Source of the DNA: Heliocidaris tuberculata
Lineage: Eukaryota > Echinodermata > Echinoidea > Camarodonta > Echinometridae
Direction of reading: 5' to 3'
NCBI GenBank assembly: GCA_025618425.1
Contig: CM046847.1
Coordinates: forward strand, 7,553,033 to 7,617,032
DNA: 64,000 bases
Part shown: piece after piece, positions 13,015 through 25,081 of the stretch
Layout of the letters: each line of letters begins with the position of its first letter
How positions within the stretch are numbered: the first letter of the stretch is position 1
Program-made: the position numbers and the translations under genes
Notes under the pieces: generated by a model
Seen by the model: the letters and a program-made list of their open reading frames with translations, nothing else
Told to the model about the DNA's origin: nothing
The model's database searches: none

Positions 13015-13612
13015 AAATTAGTTGATGAAGGAAGAAGTGGGGTAACAAACCAAACAATCCTGCGTTTGACCATGGAAGCTAGTGTAACAGGCAATCTCTA
13101 CTGGGCTTCCTCTGAGGGGCTTTCTTCAAGTATGTATCCTCAATCATCACAGAATCTCTATTGAGTCATTGTACATCAGAAAGTCATCTGATCCTCCCCT
13201 GGAATCATCTTACTAGACTTTACAACTTACAAATGATCTGTTTTGAGCCAGAGATGCATTAAGTCTGTACAAATGATTGGACTTAACACTCTTGGCTCCA
13301 AACTGACGAAATGTATTTCAAATACATGTATATATAACTTCATTCTTTATGTATGTTTTTCTACAGCCAAATCACATAACTGCAAAATCTATTCACAGAA
13401 TTTATGACGGTTAGTGGTCCGAATTAGCCGATGAAGGAAGAAACAAACCAAACAATCCTGTGTTTGACCATGGAAGTTTAAGTGTAACAGGCAATCTCTA
13501 CTGGGCTTCCTCTGAGGGGCTTTCTTCAAGTATGTACCCTCAATCATCACAGAATCTCTATTGAGTCACTGTACATCAAAAAGTCATCTGATCTTCCCTG
13601 GAATTATCTTAC
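13015..13612. repeat. Tandem duplication, about 400-bp period
   Basis: The block beginning at GATGAAGGAAGAA (13023) recurs at 13429. Shared phrases include CAATCTCTACTGGGCTTCCT, CTGAGGGGCTTTCTTCAAGT and CAATCATCACAGAATCTCTA. The two copies are roughly 90% alike by eye. A second, weaker duplication overlaps downstream (13740-13805 against 14010-14070, around CATGGTAATGATAT). No coding signature was found. Confidence 0.85.
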
Positions 13613-14390
13613 AACATTTCTCTTCATTCCATACTGTCCATTTTTTCTACAGTCAAACTATATATACAAGAGCAAATTTATCCACAGAATTTATGATGGC
13701 TAGTGATCCAACTTTTAGGGAAGTAAAGCACAGAAGCAGAACAATTATTCATCTTTCCTGCTTATCTTGTCGCCATGGTAATGATATAAATATAGCAGAT
13801 CTAGTTGTAGGCTTATACCCTTCTTTTTATAAAACCAACCTATCCCTAGCCACTAAAAAGAAAAAAATATATATATCATTTCCAAGATTATGTGAATGCC
13901 ATACAGTATCAAAAGTATAATGTATGCAATTTCTACTCCCACCTTCTCAGTATGATTACATACTGTATGAGTGAGGCAAGTGTACACATAATTCGAAGTA
14001 CAAAATTCTTATCTGTCCTGCTTTAGTTGTCAACATGGTAATGATATATTGTGAAAATAACAGATACCACACTTGTAAACATTTACTCTCATTCCCACCC
14101 CAATAAAAACAAACATGTAATACTTTCTTCCACAAATCACACGTTTATTGCTATTCTATATTACATGTACAGTACATCTCAAGAGCTCTTAAATTTCTTA
14201 GTGTGTAATTTATATCCATTTGTGGTGTACTCTACCGTGATTCATGGAGTAATTTTACAGCAATTCTACTTCCTTCTTTCCCTTCCCTTGCTTTTTCTTT
14301 CATTTCACTGGGCAGAAAAAGGCAAGCTCATTGACACTATTTACTCATCTGAATCAGTTCCTGAATGCACTATCTACGATGAATGCATCC

Positions 14391-14529
14391 TGGGGAGCAT
14401 TTAATCAAGCGTTTTGTCAGTGATTTTTACCAACAAATTTGCTCTCAGCCAATCAGATGTAAGGATTTCAGCAGCTTATAACAGTTGTTGGTAAAAATCA
14501 CTGACAAAACGCTTGATGAAACGCTCCCC
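14391..14529. mobile_element. Small MITE family E, copy E2
   Basis: About 139 bp with near-perfect 45-bp inverted arms, starting GGGGAGCATTTAATCAAGCG and ending CGCTTGATGAAACGCTCCCC. The short core contains CAGCCAATCAGATGTAAGGA. It can fold into a single hairpin. Related to 4833-4972. Confidence 0.88.
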
Positions 14530-16026
14530 TGATTGCAACTAGCTGTACAAAGATCCCGGAGTGCTTTGTATCAAGTGTATGCAGTATTCATGCTTGACAG
14601 GTAGTGTTTGATTCCAAGAAAGACAAAAACAGATGTAATTTTAGAACTATGTCATTCCACATGTTGCTGTCCACATGTCAGATACAGATATCACTAGTTT
14701 CAGGCATTACATGGCAAGCCTTTAATGAAATTCAACAAGCATTTTTAACCTGAAGAAGGTTTTTAAAAAAAATACCAAAACATCACAGTCGAAAGCCTTT
14801 TATACATGTTTGTATTTATGGTAAATAAAACACTCTTCAGATTTGCTTGACACACATGGCAAAACATGTTTAAGTAGCACCATCGCAGCCAATATGACTC
14901 AATCATATGAACCAGTGCATAAATTTGATTGATAAAATGCTCTCAGTCGAGCAAGGTAAAATATGCTCCTATTTTCTCCAAGCAGGGACCTTTCCAGGTT
15001 TCATTTTTTTTGGTAAGAAATATTTTACCTAGGAATTATTTCCATGTTATATTAGTTTAGATACCAAAATGTGAAATGCACTGGGCTTTAATATGTCATT
15101 CTATTTTGCTGTGATAGTTTTCTGCAGCAAATTTTTCGTCTTACATGTACATGTACATGTACACGGTTAACAGTGTTATGTGTGAAAGAGGCATTAATGG
15201 GTTGCTCGCAGCAAGTGAAGTATGCCCCTTGAGTTAATTCCATGGTATTAATAAAAGATTTGATAATAAGCTTTCACATTATACCTGAGGCACTTACATG
15301 AATGACTTATGATCTTTTATAACACTTGGTTGCGACTGTTCAACATCATCAATCACACTCCTGATCTTTTTAGTTAGGTTCACACGAAGGGAGCTAAACT
15401 ATAAGTTTCACTTGTAGTTTCAAAACTTTATTAAGTTATCTTGTAGTTTCAGACCATATGAACAGACTCACAGTTTTGAAACTTAAGTTTACTTGTAGTT
15501 CTAGAACCACAAGCAAGTTTGTAGGTAACACCAAAACCACGAGCAGCAGGAGGTTCCCCATCATAGTTAACGACCATGTGGACAAAAGAAACTTTCAGTT
15601 TAGCAAAGTTGTTGTTAACGATGACCTCTCTGTTCGTATTAAACGACAATCGCTCGACTCAGAACTATGACCGTCATTATTTTGGGGCATGTGAACCCTC
15701 TTCGTTGTTAGTGAGTCATTGTTTTGTTAATTTTGTTACGTTTCGCTCACTTCAAGTTTCAAAATCACAAGTCCCGTATGAACATATCTTTTGTAACACA
15801 ACCAATCAGAGGCCCCCTGGTCTTACAACATTTACTCAGAACCATCACAGCATGGAAAACGTTTGATATCAGCTTTTGGTTGTACTAGTTGTAGAAGACC
15901 TTATTGGATAACTTGTTTAGCACTTTAATATTACAAGTCCCCTGAGGGCTCACACCTACACCTATAAGCATGCTTATGTTGTAACAATCCACATAACATA
16001 AACACGACCCAATCAATTAACCGTAC

Positions 16027-16214
16027 CTTTGTAACCTGGTTGACAGACACAAGCTTTGGCGTTGGGATCACAGTAGCCTAACCCACTACAGTTGCTAGGA
16101 CATGCCGGAATGTTACAGGCTTCCCCAAGCCACAGAGGGTCACAGGTACAGTTCAGATGGTAGCTGGAACAGTTCCCATGACCACTGCATCCATTACCTG
16201 GGCAGCTTTCAATG
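16027..16214 (-). CDS. ATRN: Attractin coding exon 5: two EGF-like modules
   Basis: A 188-bp exon coding residues 192-255. Thirteen cysteines lie in two consecutive EGF-like modules: CPGNGCSGHGNCSSYHLNC with CTCDPLWLGEAC (Cys196-225), then CPSNCSGLGYCDPNAKACVC and QPGYKG (Cys230-249), finishing with the first Cys of exon 6. The sequons NCS at 206 and 233, and NCT at 213, suggest glycosylation. The acceptor is TAAACAG|C (phase 2) and the donor AAAG|GTACGG (phase 1). About 85 bp of this exon plus its intron flank has been copied in tandem just upstream in the sense direction (see 16350-16590). In the family this segment sits between the CUB domain and the kelch propeller. Confidence 0.92.
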
Positions 16215-16349
16215 CTGTTTAGTAAAGATAAAAATAATAAGAATTGATTATCTAATAGTAATAATATAATTAGGCTTGATTTAAATTAAATGGCAATACA
16301 CAATAATATAACAGCCCTTCTCAAAATCTCAGAACTTTGCCCAAATGTA

Positions 16350-16590
16350 CTCTCCATGCCAGGGAGGGTTGCAGGTACAGTTAAGTTGAGATGGTAACTA
16401 GAACAGTTCCCATAACCTCAGGATCTATTACCTGGGCTAGCTTTCAATGCCGTGTAAAGATAGATATAATGATGCTTGATTATCTGTCCAATAGTAAGGA
16501 TATAAGGTGGCTAGATTTTATTCAAATGGCTGAACAAAACAACCTCTCTTCTTCTTACAATGTTGGAACTTTGCCTCAGAGTATTCTCTT
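16350..16590 (-). pseudogene. Dead tandem copy of attractin EGF exon 5
   Basis: A unit with a period of about 233 bp copies the 5' half of exon 5 and its upstream intron. Exon-type phrases GCTTTCAATGC, ATTACCTGGGC, GAACAGTTCCCAT and GCAGGTACAGTT recur at the offset expected from 16140-16215. The flanking phrase GAACTTTGCC recurs at about 16331 and 16566. In the sense direction the copy reads toward AGC and then TAG, where the gene has AGC TGC CCA, because of a one-base insertion. More stops follow (TAA, TAG), and the acceptor is GGCATT instead of CAG|CATT. It therefore cannot be used as an exon in the original frame. Confidence 0.85.
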
Positions 16591-17329
16591 GAGGTCTCTT
16601 GATTGAGATTTATCATGGGTCCTATTAGTCGAAAGGTAACCTGCATTCGATTTTTTCAAGTTGCAAAAAATCTCAACTTGTTATCAAAGGCACCCCTGGA
16701 GATGCACTTGCTGCTACCTGTATGCAACATTAAGTAATTCATTTCAAACTAATTTAAGTATCTATCAAAATTAGTCCAATCTCTGTAACCTCTTTTCTAT
16801 CTTTCTTTCCCCCTTTATATTGCTTATTCTTATCCCATTTAAGAGTCATTACATCTTCTTCAGACCCCACTGTAAATGCATTACACTTGACAAATAAAAT
16901 CATATTACTTCAAATAAAAATCAATCTCATTACTTTTCACCATACGTCAACTCACATCCAATTATTTATCTAGACAGTGAGGCTGTGGTGTATTTCTGTT
17001 TCAGAAAGCAAGTCAAGGTAAAAAAATTTTGAATAAATTGCCAGAGCAGTCAATCCATTTTCCTATTACACCCTTCATCCACAGTATCCTATTCTATCCT
17101 CAGCACATCCACCTCTCACGAAGCAGGAGATCCTTCCTGCATGGGATCCATGCCATCGTGCGATAAAACCCAGCAGAACATGGCAGGACTTTATTTTGGA
17201 GATCCCAATTCTGTTGATAAAGCGCCTTTTCTCTTGAAACTGTCATGCCCCATACAGATTCAATCACCACAATTTCTGTGGGACTGCATAATGGATGTAA
17301 ATCTCAGGCTTTGACGTCAGTCACCACAA

Positions 17330-17760
17330 GCATCCATTGCTCTCACACTCTTTCATACGTGTATCTTTGCGTGTCCATGTCTCTGCCTGTCTGTCTGTCC
17401 TGCTCTGTGTTTCTCTGTTTCCCTGTCCTTTTGTCTCTCGTTTTCTCTCTTTCTCATTCTTTGGTTTCTGTCTCAGTCTGTCTGTGCTGTCTCCTGTTTC
17501 TCTCTGTGTCTGTCTGTCTGTCTTTCAGTCTCTCTCCCTATCTTTCTTTGCTTCTTTGTCTCTTTCTCTTCCCTGCCCTCTTCTGTTTTCTGTTTGTAAG
17601 TCTGCCTTTCGATCTCTGTTTTTTTAAATCTCTTTCTCTCTCTCCCTCTCCCCCCCCCCCCCCCCTCTCTCTCTTGTCTATCGGTCTGTTTCTGTCTCTC
17701 CATCTTGCTCTCTCTGTTTTTCTCTTGTCCTCTCTCCATGCAGCAACCGGTCTCTCCCTC
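17330..17760 (+). repeat. Low-complexity CT/TGTC pyrimidine tract
   Basis: A degenerate CTCT/TGTCTGTCTG tract with a C run near 17651-17665. Long open frames through it are Leu/Ser/Cys-rich artefacts of composition. Confidence 0.9.
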
Positions 17761-17975
17761 TCTATATCACTTTTTTATCACTTTTTTATATCTATTGAAA
17801 AGGCATGTAAATCGTTCCATTCACCCTCCAGTGACAATACCTCATCCAACCTCTCTCACTTCAACACATAAATTATCCTTTACATTTCTGCTTCTTGAGA
17901 AGCATTTGCAATTCATTGTCAACAATCTTTACCTATCCCTTTTCTATAAGCTCTAAAGTCATGGTCCTACATCGA

Positions 17976-18359
17976 CAGGGGCATCGCTAGAACATTATGA
18001 ATGGGGGGGGGGGGGCGTGACACCCAGAATAGCGGACAAAAATGCTGCACCCTCTTCCCCCCCCTCCAACAAAAGTAATAATAAAAGAAAATCACAGATG
18101 TAGAGATCTTGATCATACAGGCCCATTTTCACAAGGAGGGGGCTGATGCCTTTTGCCCGAATATCAACTTTTCAATTTCTAAATTCTTGCAAACGAGCAA
18201 AGCAAGCGAGCAAATTTTTAAAAACTTTTTGTAAAGAAAATGCACAGAAGTTACATAATTATCTGGTAACCTCGCTGCCCAAATATGTGGATATCCTGGC
18301 CCCTCACTTCACTGCTCGAATATGAAGTGGTGGTTGCCTGAATATCGAACTTTGAATAT

Positions 18360-18402
<43 letters not shown>

Positions 18403-18606
18403 GGGGGGGCTACAGCCTATTGCAAAAGGGGGAAGCCTTTTGCCTTAATATTAAAACTCTTCTTCTGTCTCTTTTCTCCTGTTCCTTTTCCTCTTCCCTC
18501 TCCCTTTCTTCCCCCTCCCTTTTTTTTTTCTAGCCAACAGAGGTGGCGCATTTGCTGACAGCAATTTTGAGTGGGGAATATCACACCCCCCTCTAGCATC
18601 GATTTT
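17976..18606. mobile_element. Poly-G-bearing non-autonomous element, copy K1
   Basis: Begins GGGGCATCGCTAGAACATTA and ends with CCCTCTAGCATCGATTTTGC, giving inverted ends built on TCTAGC. It shares ordered blocks with 62022-62762: GCGGACAAAAATGCTGCACC, AAATCACAGATGTAGAGATC, TTTGCCCGAATATCAACTTT and the AGAGGTGG / TTGCTGACAGCAATTTT region. It includes a 40-base G run at 18362-18401. No open frame has protein character. Confidence 0.75.
18362..18401. repeat. 40-base poly-G run
   Basis: Uninterrupted G run followed by A and seven more G. It lies inside element K1. Confidence 0.95.
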
Positions 18607-19224
18607 GCCATATAGTTGGGATTTTTTTAGATTTAAATACTCCATTTCCTGTCTATTTCCTGTCTCTATTTTCTGCTTGCATCAACATTTGTACTTTTTT
18701 TTAAAACATACATGTACATGTAGGTGATTCCAGTCATTGTCAGATTGTCATTAAAACATACAATGTATTAAAGTTGGTATGCACAATGCTCAAACACTTC
18801 ATTAGGAAATGTGTTTTGTTAGAGCAATTGTTTGGGGGGGCATGTTTTGTGACCAGTTGGTATCATTCATGAATCTCACTCCGTAACTTTTCTCAAATTT
18901 CTTTCATTCTCTAATAAGCACACTGCTTCTAGATGGTATACATTTTTGCACATTTTCAGTTGCAGACCTTGTTACAGTTTTAGTGTACATGTACATATAT
19001 GTACACTAAATATACAGTAATATACACACATATACAGTGCCTTTCCTTAAAGCGTTTTCCATTTAACAGACACGTACTTTCATGATAACTAAAATCAGAT
19101 TGGAGTGTCCCTGCGAACTTTCGCATTTCAAGTCGGCCTTGATACTAAATGAGAATTTTTTCACTCTAGAGATTCTCAGTTTCTTACTAATGAGTTTTGT
19201 GCTATAAAAGGCTTTTAATAGCCT

Positions 19225-19615
19225 CTTCAGACCACAGGAAAGTTATACTAGACTTGTGTAAAGAAACATTGTATAAGAATCATCGTATAGAAAAGGGGGC
19301 GTACAGACTGGACTACATCATCGGACAAAGAAACAGGTTTGGGGGAAGTCAGCTGACACCGCATGTTTTGTATCAGGTTATGTCAGGGACACAATGGAGC
19401 ATACAGAATCACAGATGATTGATCACACCAGTGAACCAGCGCACGCATGCGATAAGCCCCGCCCAGTTATACGATTCTCATATGAGATGATGTTCAGACT
19501 ACAAGGGGGTGCTGATTCTTTATCAAATTTTTGTTCGATACGTTGCTCAAACATGAGTTTCACTATATGATATTTCGCTGTACAGCGTTTCTGTATACGA
19601 TGTCCAGACTAAGAA
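19225..19615. mobile_element. Element L relative (partial)
   Basis: Shares ordered phrases with 44733-45364: ACATTGTATAAGAATCATCG, GTCAGCTGA, and the landmark GCCCCGCCCAGTTATA (19456). Clear terminal repeats are not visible, so this is a decayed or partial copy. Confidence 0.6.
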
Positions 19616-20021
19616 AATTTAATTACATGTACTTATCACATAGCTGTACGATTTTTATATAACAATACAATGAATTCAGGTAATCTGAACAGGGGGTTTA
19701 AGTACTTGCCTAATTGTTCCTCTGACATTTCATGATAAAGTGCTTTCCATATATATGATATCTTGGGTAAGAAGTCAATAAAATCTAGGTCATGATTAAC
19801 TTGTTCCACAAGAGTGCAACCCAAGACCTCTTAGCACTCTCATCGAGTCAGGATAGCGGTCAACATTTGTACAGTAAAAGATCACGAGTGAAACTGAAAA
19901 CACCAATATTACTAAGCAAGAGAGTGAAAGGGGAGCAGAGAAGGGAAACTTAGGATGAACAGAGATAAGAAGGGGATTCTTTAGGGAGGAGGGATGAATA
20001 GTAATGAAAATAATGAGAAAG

Positions 20022-20048
20022 GAAAAAAAAAAAAAAAAAAAAAAAAAA
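20022..20048. repeat. Poly-A run
   Basis: Homopolymer A tract. It could be the 3' end of an old retroposed sequence, but no source is visible. Confidence 0.85.
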
Positions 20049-20762
20049 GGGAGAATTTCGTTGCCAACCTTTTATTTCAAAGTACTTGGAATAATAATTT
20101 TTTTCCCAAGGGCTCATATATTTTCACATCAACAAATTATAAAAGCTACTTTGAGCCTGGCCACAAGAGGCAAAATTGCCTTGAGTCCCTGCATGTTTAT
20201 GCAATAGTGTAATACAAACGTCAAAAAGCACAAATTTTTTGCAGAGCTCTGAAAATCATCCCTTGCATCCTAGAATATTCCAAAATTATCAATAGGCCAT
20301 GTTGTGGAAAATTTCTGATTTATAAGCTCTCAAAAAATTAAGACACAAAAGTAACATGTTATAAATTATCGATCTACAGTAAGTACTCCCTCACAAAGTG
20401 TGATGTATTGTTGTTCAGTCACAGCCATACCAGATTTAACAAAGTTATTTTCAAAATGAACAATAGGTTGCAATAGGCTATTCTTGTAGAAAATTAAGAA
20501 ATCAATCCTATAGGACATGTGCACTGCACCCAAAACGGATGTAAAGAACTTGTGCCTTTTATCAAAATATTTCCATACGCAAAGGGAGAACAGAAAATTG
20601 CAATTTTATATGAACAAGGAAGAAAATTCTCCTACATTACCAATGGTCAAGTACTATAATCATGCAAATAGCAGCACTGCTTTATCAAAAAGTGTGTAAA
20701 ATGGCCTCTTACATAATACCTTTATAATCTGCAGAAGTCAATAAAATTGCCTTGGAGGAGAC

Positions 20763-21139
20763 TTTAAAGGGTGCCAATCACCAAAAATAATTTTGCTCTG
20801 TATGTTAGAGGTTGCATGTCGTTATACTATATTCAAAATATGGGCTTCAAATATTAATTCTATAAAGAGATATTGCAATTTTAATTACACTCTCTATAAG
20901 CGTAAAAGCGACTCGTGAGTAGACTACTTGACGCACCCATACGCGCTCGTCAAGGTAAAGGCTCATACGGAACCAAACTCTGAGTTCGGTTCCACGCGAG
21001 CATGTTCATGTTATCCTTTATTTCCTTCAAACTCATTAACTGTTTACCTATGTAATACCAGACAAAGTTCTTTGAGGCTGATTTTATACTTTCTAGGTGT
21101 ACACAAATTATTTTTTCAGGTGATTGGTACACTTCAAAG
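20763..21139. mobile_element. MITE family A, full-length copy
   Basis: About 377 bp with inverted ends TTTAAAGGGTGCCAATCACC and GGTGATTGGTACACTTCAAA. The interior has a short inverted GC-rich segment (GGAACCAAACTC...GAGTTCGGTTCC, 20980-21000). It directly abuts and overlaps the left end of element B2. A truncated relative is at 2601-2900. Confidence 0.8.
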
Positions 21140-21624
21140 TGATTGATTAACTTTGTGAAAAATTGTAAAATCAGCTCAAATGCCAGTGAATTGTGTGCAG
21201 TCCTCTAACTACATATATAATTAAGGATATATGTGAAAGTATGAGAGAAAATGGAACCCGTTTACTATCCTAAAAAAGAGAAAATCGCGATCAATCGCTA
21301 GCGCAAGTCGCTCGGCTTCTCCGCTGCGCTGCAGTCACAAAAACCAAGCACCAGCACTTGGCGATTTCAGAGCGGGTTTCCAGCCCGTATGGTATTCTGT
21401 GATAGAGCCAGGTATGCCAACCGTAAGAGTTCTTTAGGGTTCGGTGGTACTCTATCCCGACATCACTGTTCAATCGTAAATATCTTGATATATAAACGAC
21501 CGATCAGCTTATCAAACTCAGGCGATTCCTGTCTGAGCTAAAGGTTTGCAATTATGATTACAGCATTAGCTGGAACAGTGATTTTTTTTTTCAATCCTGG
21601 GCAAAGTTAATCAATGCCTTTAAC
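21133..21624. mobile_element. MITE family B, copy B2 (GC-rich hairpin core)
   Basis: Second copy of the 490-bp element seen at 10953-11440, roughly 95% identical by eye, with the same inverted ends and the same hairpins in the core (the CGGG/CCCG stem now around TTTCCAG). The left border is CTTC where copy B1 has TTAA, consistent with its junction with element A. Confidence 0.85.
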
Positions 21625-22544
21625 ATAATTGTGATAATGTAATATCTTTCTTTCTTCTGAAGTTGTAGACAAAACTGAGAAAATTTTCCCTCTTCTTTGT
21701 TTTCTTTTCTTCAATCTCTAGCAGGTCATACAGAAATAGGATGGCTGTTCGACCTGTTTTTTCCTCTGTATTCAAGATTCATAACACATCAACTGGGAAT
21801 TCCACCAAGTTTGGCGTAAGCGGACTGTGACACATTGCACACAGAAACTCCCAGAAGACCACCCTTAAAACCAGCTCACAACGTTTAATCTGATTACAAT
21901 ATGGATTTCACTGCGCAGCAAATATATCACAATTCGGGAGGGAGTACTACAGATCAATAATTGATAACATGCACTTATTAACCATGACGCCATTTCCTAT
22001 ATACTCATTACATTAAGGATAAAAGGAATAAAACATCCAACCTATATATGTGTACATGATGTCTAACTGAGATGATTATTTGTCAACCTATTAGTCAGTA
22101 ATATCCAAATGGCACGGTCCAATGTCCACTATAATGAAGAGTAAATCATTAACTCTTTTCTTTTGCATCTTTCTTAATAAACCATGTACCAGGGAGTTCC
22201 TGTCATGTACAACTGTACCTACTTGGATATTGCACCAAGATCATAAACCAAGATAGGGGTAATCTTGGGTTCTGGTAATAATGGGGGTTCTCAGAATATA
22301 AATAAAATTTACACTGAATGTGAAAACTATAAATAAATGATCTGTCGAGCAAATCTGAAAGGAAATGTAAGCAATGAGCAAATATTAAAGGCATGTACAT
22401 GTACATGTATTAAAGAGATGTGAAAAACTAGGAGTGTCAGGTAAGGACTACATAACAGTATATGATACAACCTAGGTTATTGCTTTATGATATGGTTTTT
22501 ACTTTTTAGCTAGCTTTCTTTATATGAGGATTTAAAAAAAAAAC

Positions 22545-22815
22545 TATTGTAAAACCAGAAACTTTCGTGACATAAAACATTTAAGAATTGTTAAGGACAG
22601 CAAATTTTGCAACAAGAAACTTTCACGAATTGCAATAATTTTATGTTGTGTCAATTGTGACTTCTTTATTTTGTGGCATGACACTTTTGCGAATCTCGAC
22701 CACTCACAAAATTGGAAAAAGTTTCATGCAAGTGAAAATTTCTAAGGAATTGATTTTTAAGACAATGCATCTTGAAATGCAAGTTCACCGTGAGTAGTCC
22801 AGATTACAGTGTACC
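22545..22815 (+). repeat. Dispersed repeat family G, copy G2
   Basis: Diverged copy of 10301-10505, carrying GACAGCAAATTTTGCAACAA, GCAATAATTTTATG and GCGAATCTCGACC. It extends slightly further, ending near GATTACAGTGTACC. Confidence 0.7.
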
Positions 22816-23642
22816 TTTAATTCACCAGTAGTCATTACACAAACATGATAACAGTGTTATTATCTTTGAATGTTTAACTGAATTTAGTATACACATCCAG
22901 GGATACATGTTCAAAATAAACCATGCAAAGTCATTCCTAGACTAATAACATTCAGGGGAGAAAAGAAACACACTTGAATGTCAATACTACACTTATTTTC
23001 ATCATGTGGAAAGCTGCATCATTAACATACATTATACAATACTTTTAAACATTTTCTCCCACTAATGTAAATAAATGTATGTAAATAATCACATGTATCT
23101 ACATGTACATGAAAAATGAAAAATGAACTATAAGGTAAAACCTGAAAAAAAAAATTCTTTTAATATTTCCTTTCCTACTTTCCTACTTATGGGATAAGGA
23201 GGTGGGGTGGAAGGGAGGTTTCCACTTAAATAACAAGGCCTCCTTGTAAATCCAGCATTTCCTTGTGCATTCTTGTTTGTCTTCATGGCACAAAAAAATA
23301 GCAATTTTAATTTCTGAAGTTACTGAGTGATATTTTTTTAGAGCCTTCTTCATTTTACCCCAATCAATAAAACACTCCATTCCAACTGTTCTCTAACTCG
23401 CCCCCCCCCCCCAAATCATATTCATGCAAATACAGAAATGATGAATGTCATTGTTTACTCACTATAACAATAATGTACTTCTTTCACATAAAACTACTAC
23501 ATGTACATGTAATTCATTTCAATCCCCAGGGGGACCTTAGGAAATGCACATAACAATCATAATACACATCAGTCATACAATGCTGAAGATCTGGAGTACT
23601 GGGTATGAGAGGGATGTTGAAAATAATGATATTGGATTACAA

Positions 23643-23805
23643 AATTAGAGTTATGTAAGTTCGTAAGACTCAATTCCATTGGAATATTATGAAAAATTAG
23701 AGTTACATAAATTCAAATGACTCAATTCAATAAGGATATGAACAATAAGGGTTACATAAATTCCATGAGTCAATTCCATAAGAATATTATAAAAGATTAC
23801 CCCCT
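23643..23805 (+). repeat. Three-unit tandem repeat, about 57-bp period
   Basis: Three units carrying variants of TTAGAGTTACATAAATTC, GACTCAATTCCAT and AATATTATGAA. The units have diverged by point changes and small indels. Confidence 0.8.
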
Positions 23806-24258
23806 ACCATACAATGTATGGAAAATCCTGCCAAATAATATAATTGCAAATTGACTTAAGAATAGTCTTTAGCCTTTTGTTGTTGTTTTTTTTTCTATTA
23901 GTACAGTTAAGAGTATATATATTGCGAAGGTTTAAAGCTAGTTCAACAATTTAACAAACAATTAAGACCACAAATTATGGTTACTTTTCAGAATCATAAT
24001 GGCACAGATAGAAGAAGCAAGTTTGTAATTTATGGTACAAATTACCCCAATTTGTATGCACGCGTGCATTTCTTTTGGTGGACGCACTACACTGTACTTG
24101 TTTAAGAACTAAAATCCTACTGGTCCATGCATCAGGGTGCATACACTATGACAGCGTACAAAGGTCATATGCACTTGGTACAAATGATGTGTATCTGTAC
24201 ACGTATACACCAATTGTAATTACGAGCTGGCTTATTAATGATTCTGGGGGAAGCTTAC

Positions 24259-24381
24259 CTGTATGAAATATTGAAGCCATCTAGACTAAAAGCTGCATCA
24301 CTGTAGAAGTACAAGTAGGCAAACCCTGATGTGGTGACTATCTCATGCTTGATGTCAACTGAATCATGGATTATTGGACCA
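24259..24381 (-). CDS. ATRN: Attractin coding exon 4: end of CUB domain
   Basis: A 123-bp exon coding residues 151-192 and completing the CUB domain. The key stretch is IVTTSGFAYLYFYSDAAFSL followed by DGFNISYS, which matches the closing CUB strands (SGxAxLxFxSDxAxxxxGFxIxY). The acceptor is TTCTGCAG|T and the donor TACAG|GTAAGC, both phase 2. NISY gives an N-glycosylation sequon, as in the vertebrate protein at the same place (inference). It is separated from exon 3 by about 26.8 kb of repeat-filled intron, so it would be easy to lose in a local gene prediction. Confidence 0.9.
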
Positions 24382-24547
24382 CTGCAGAATGGAAAGAACA
24401 GAAATTTGGAAAGAAAGGAGAAGTTAGCAAAATATCACTTATGTTATCATTTTCATCTTATACAAATATGCAATTTCATTTTTGTTTATGCCACTCTCCA
24501 TCTCCCATGTAGTACATTGATACTGGTAAAAAGGGAACCTCTTTAAT

Positions 24548-25081
24548 CAGAGCTGCCAACCTCTGGCCAAGCTTTTCTGTACACGACAAGCTGAAAAATC
24601 ATATTTTGCTGATGAAATCCGTAATTTTAATTTTAAAATACAGCTAAAAACTCACATTCCCTATTCATCCTTTCGATTCCACTACAGATCGGCTCCACAT
24701 ACTACCCCCTCGCACCAAGCGGCAGCCGCCCTGCCCACGGGCTAGGCTGGCCGGCTTTGCCTAGCACCTCGAGCTCGGTGTGTAAGAGCAGCCGCACTGC
24801 TTGAGCTAAAAGTTTGCGCGTGCAGTGAAAGTACAAGTGTGTGTACGTTCACAGTCTCTTTTCTGTACGCACTTTAGTGCGCAATTCCGGGAACAGCAAA
24901 AATAATACAATATGAGTGTGAAAGTTTGAAAGATGACAAATACAAGTGCGTAATGTATAAGACGAATAGTGCATAATCAGATTTCTTCAAATCCATAATT
25001 TTAGTGGGGAAATCTGTACTTCCGTATTTGTGTTTGAATTCCGTAACAAATCTGGAAAATCCTTACTGGTTGGCAGCTCTG
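24548..25081. mobile_element. hAT-like MITE with CAGAGCTGCCAAC ends
   Basis: About 534 bp with inverted ends CAGAGCTGCCAACCTC and ACTGGTTGGCAGCTCTG. CAGAGCTGCC-type ends resemble hAT-superfamily termini (family knowledge). The flanks CTTTAAT and CTTAACA are at best an eroded 8-bp target duplication. A GC-rich stretch sits in the middle (24700-24790). No transposase frame was found. Confidence 0.7.

Larger units (their letters stand above)
6935..16026 (-). other. Attractin intron 5
   Basis: A 9.1-kb intron. It holds the exon-edge triplication (to 7395), family C copy C2 (8382-8790), dispersed repeat G1 (10301-10505), element B1 (10953-11440), an ATT microsatellite (12599-12666), a tandem duplication (13015-13612), a MITE (14391-14529) and miniature hairpins at about 9390 and 13240. 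The rest (7400-8380, 8791-10300, 11441-12600, 14530-16026) is AT-rich with no exon that I can support. Confidence 0.8.
16215..24258 (-). other. Attractin intron 4
   Basis: An 8-kb intron. It holds the dead EGF exon copy (16350-16590), a pyrimidine tract (17330-17760), a poly-G-bearing element (17976-18606), an element L relative (19225-19615), an A run (20020-20048), MITEs A and B (20763-21624), repeat G2 (22545-22815) and a three-unit tandem repeat (23643-23805). Nothing recognisable was seen in 16600-17330, 18610-19220, 19620-20760, 21630-22540 and 22820-23640. Confidence 0.8.

Noticed and set aside
17245..17956. A 208-codon Leu/Ser/Cys-rich frame
   Set aside because: It runs through a low-complexity TCTC/TGTCTG tract, has no domain character and lies in an attractin intron.
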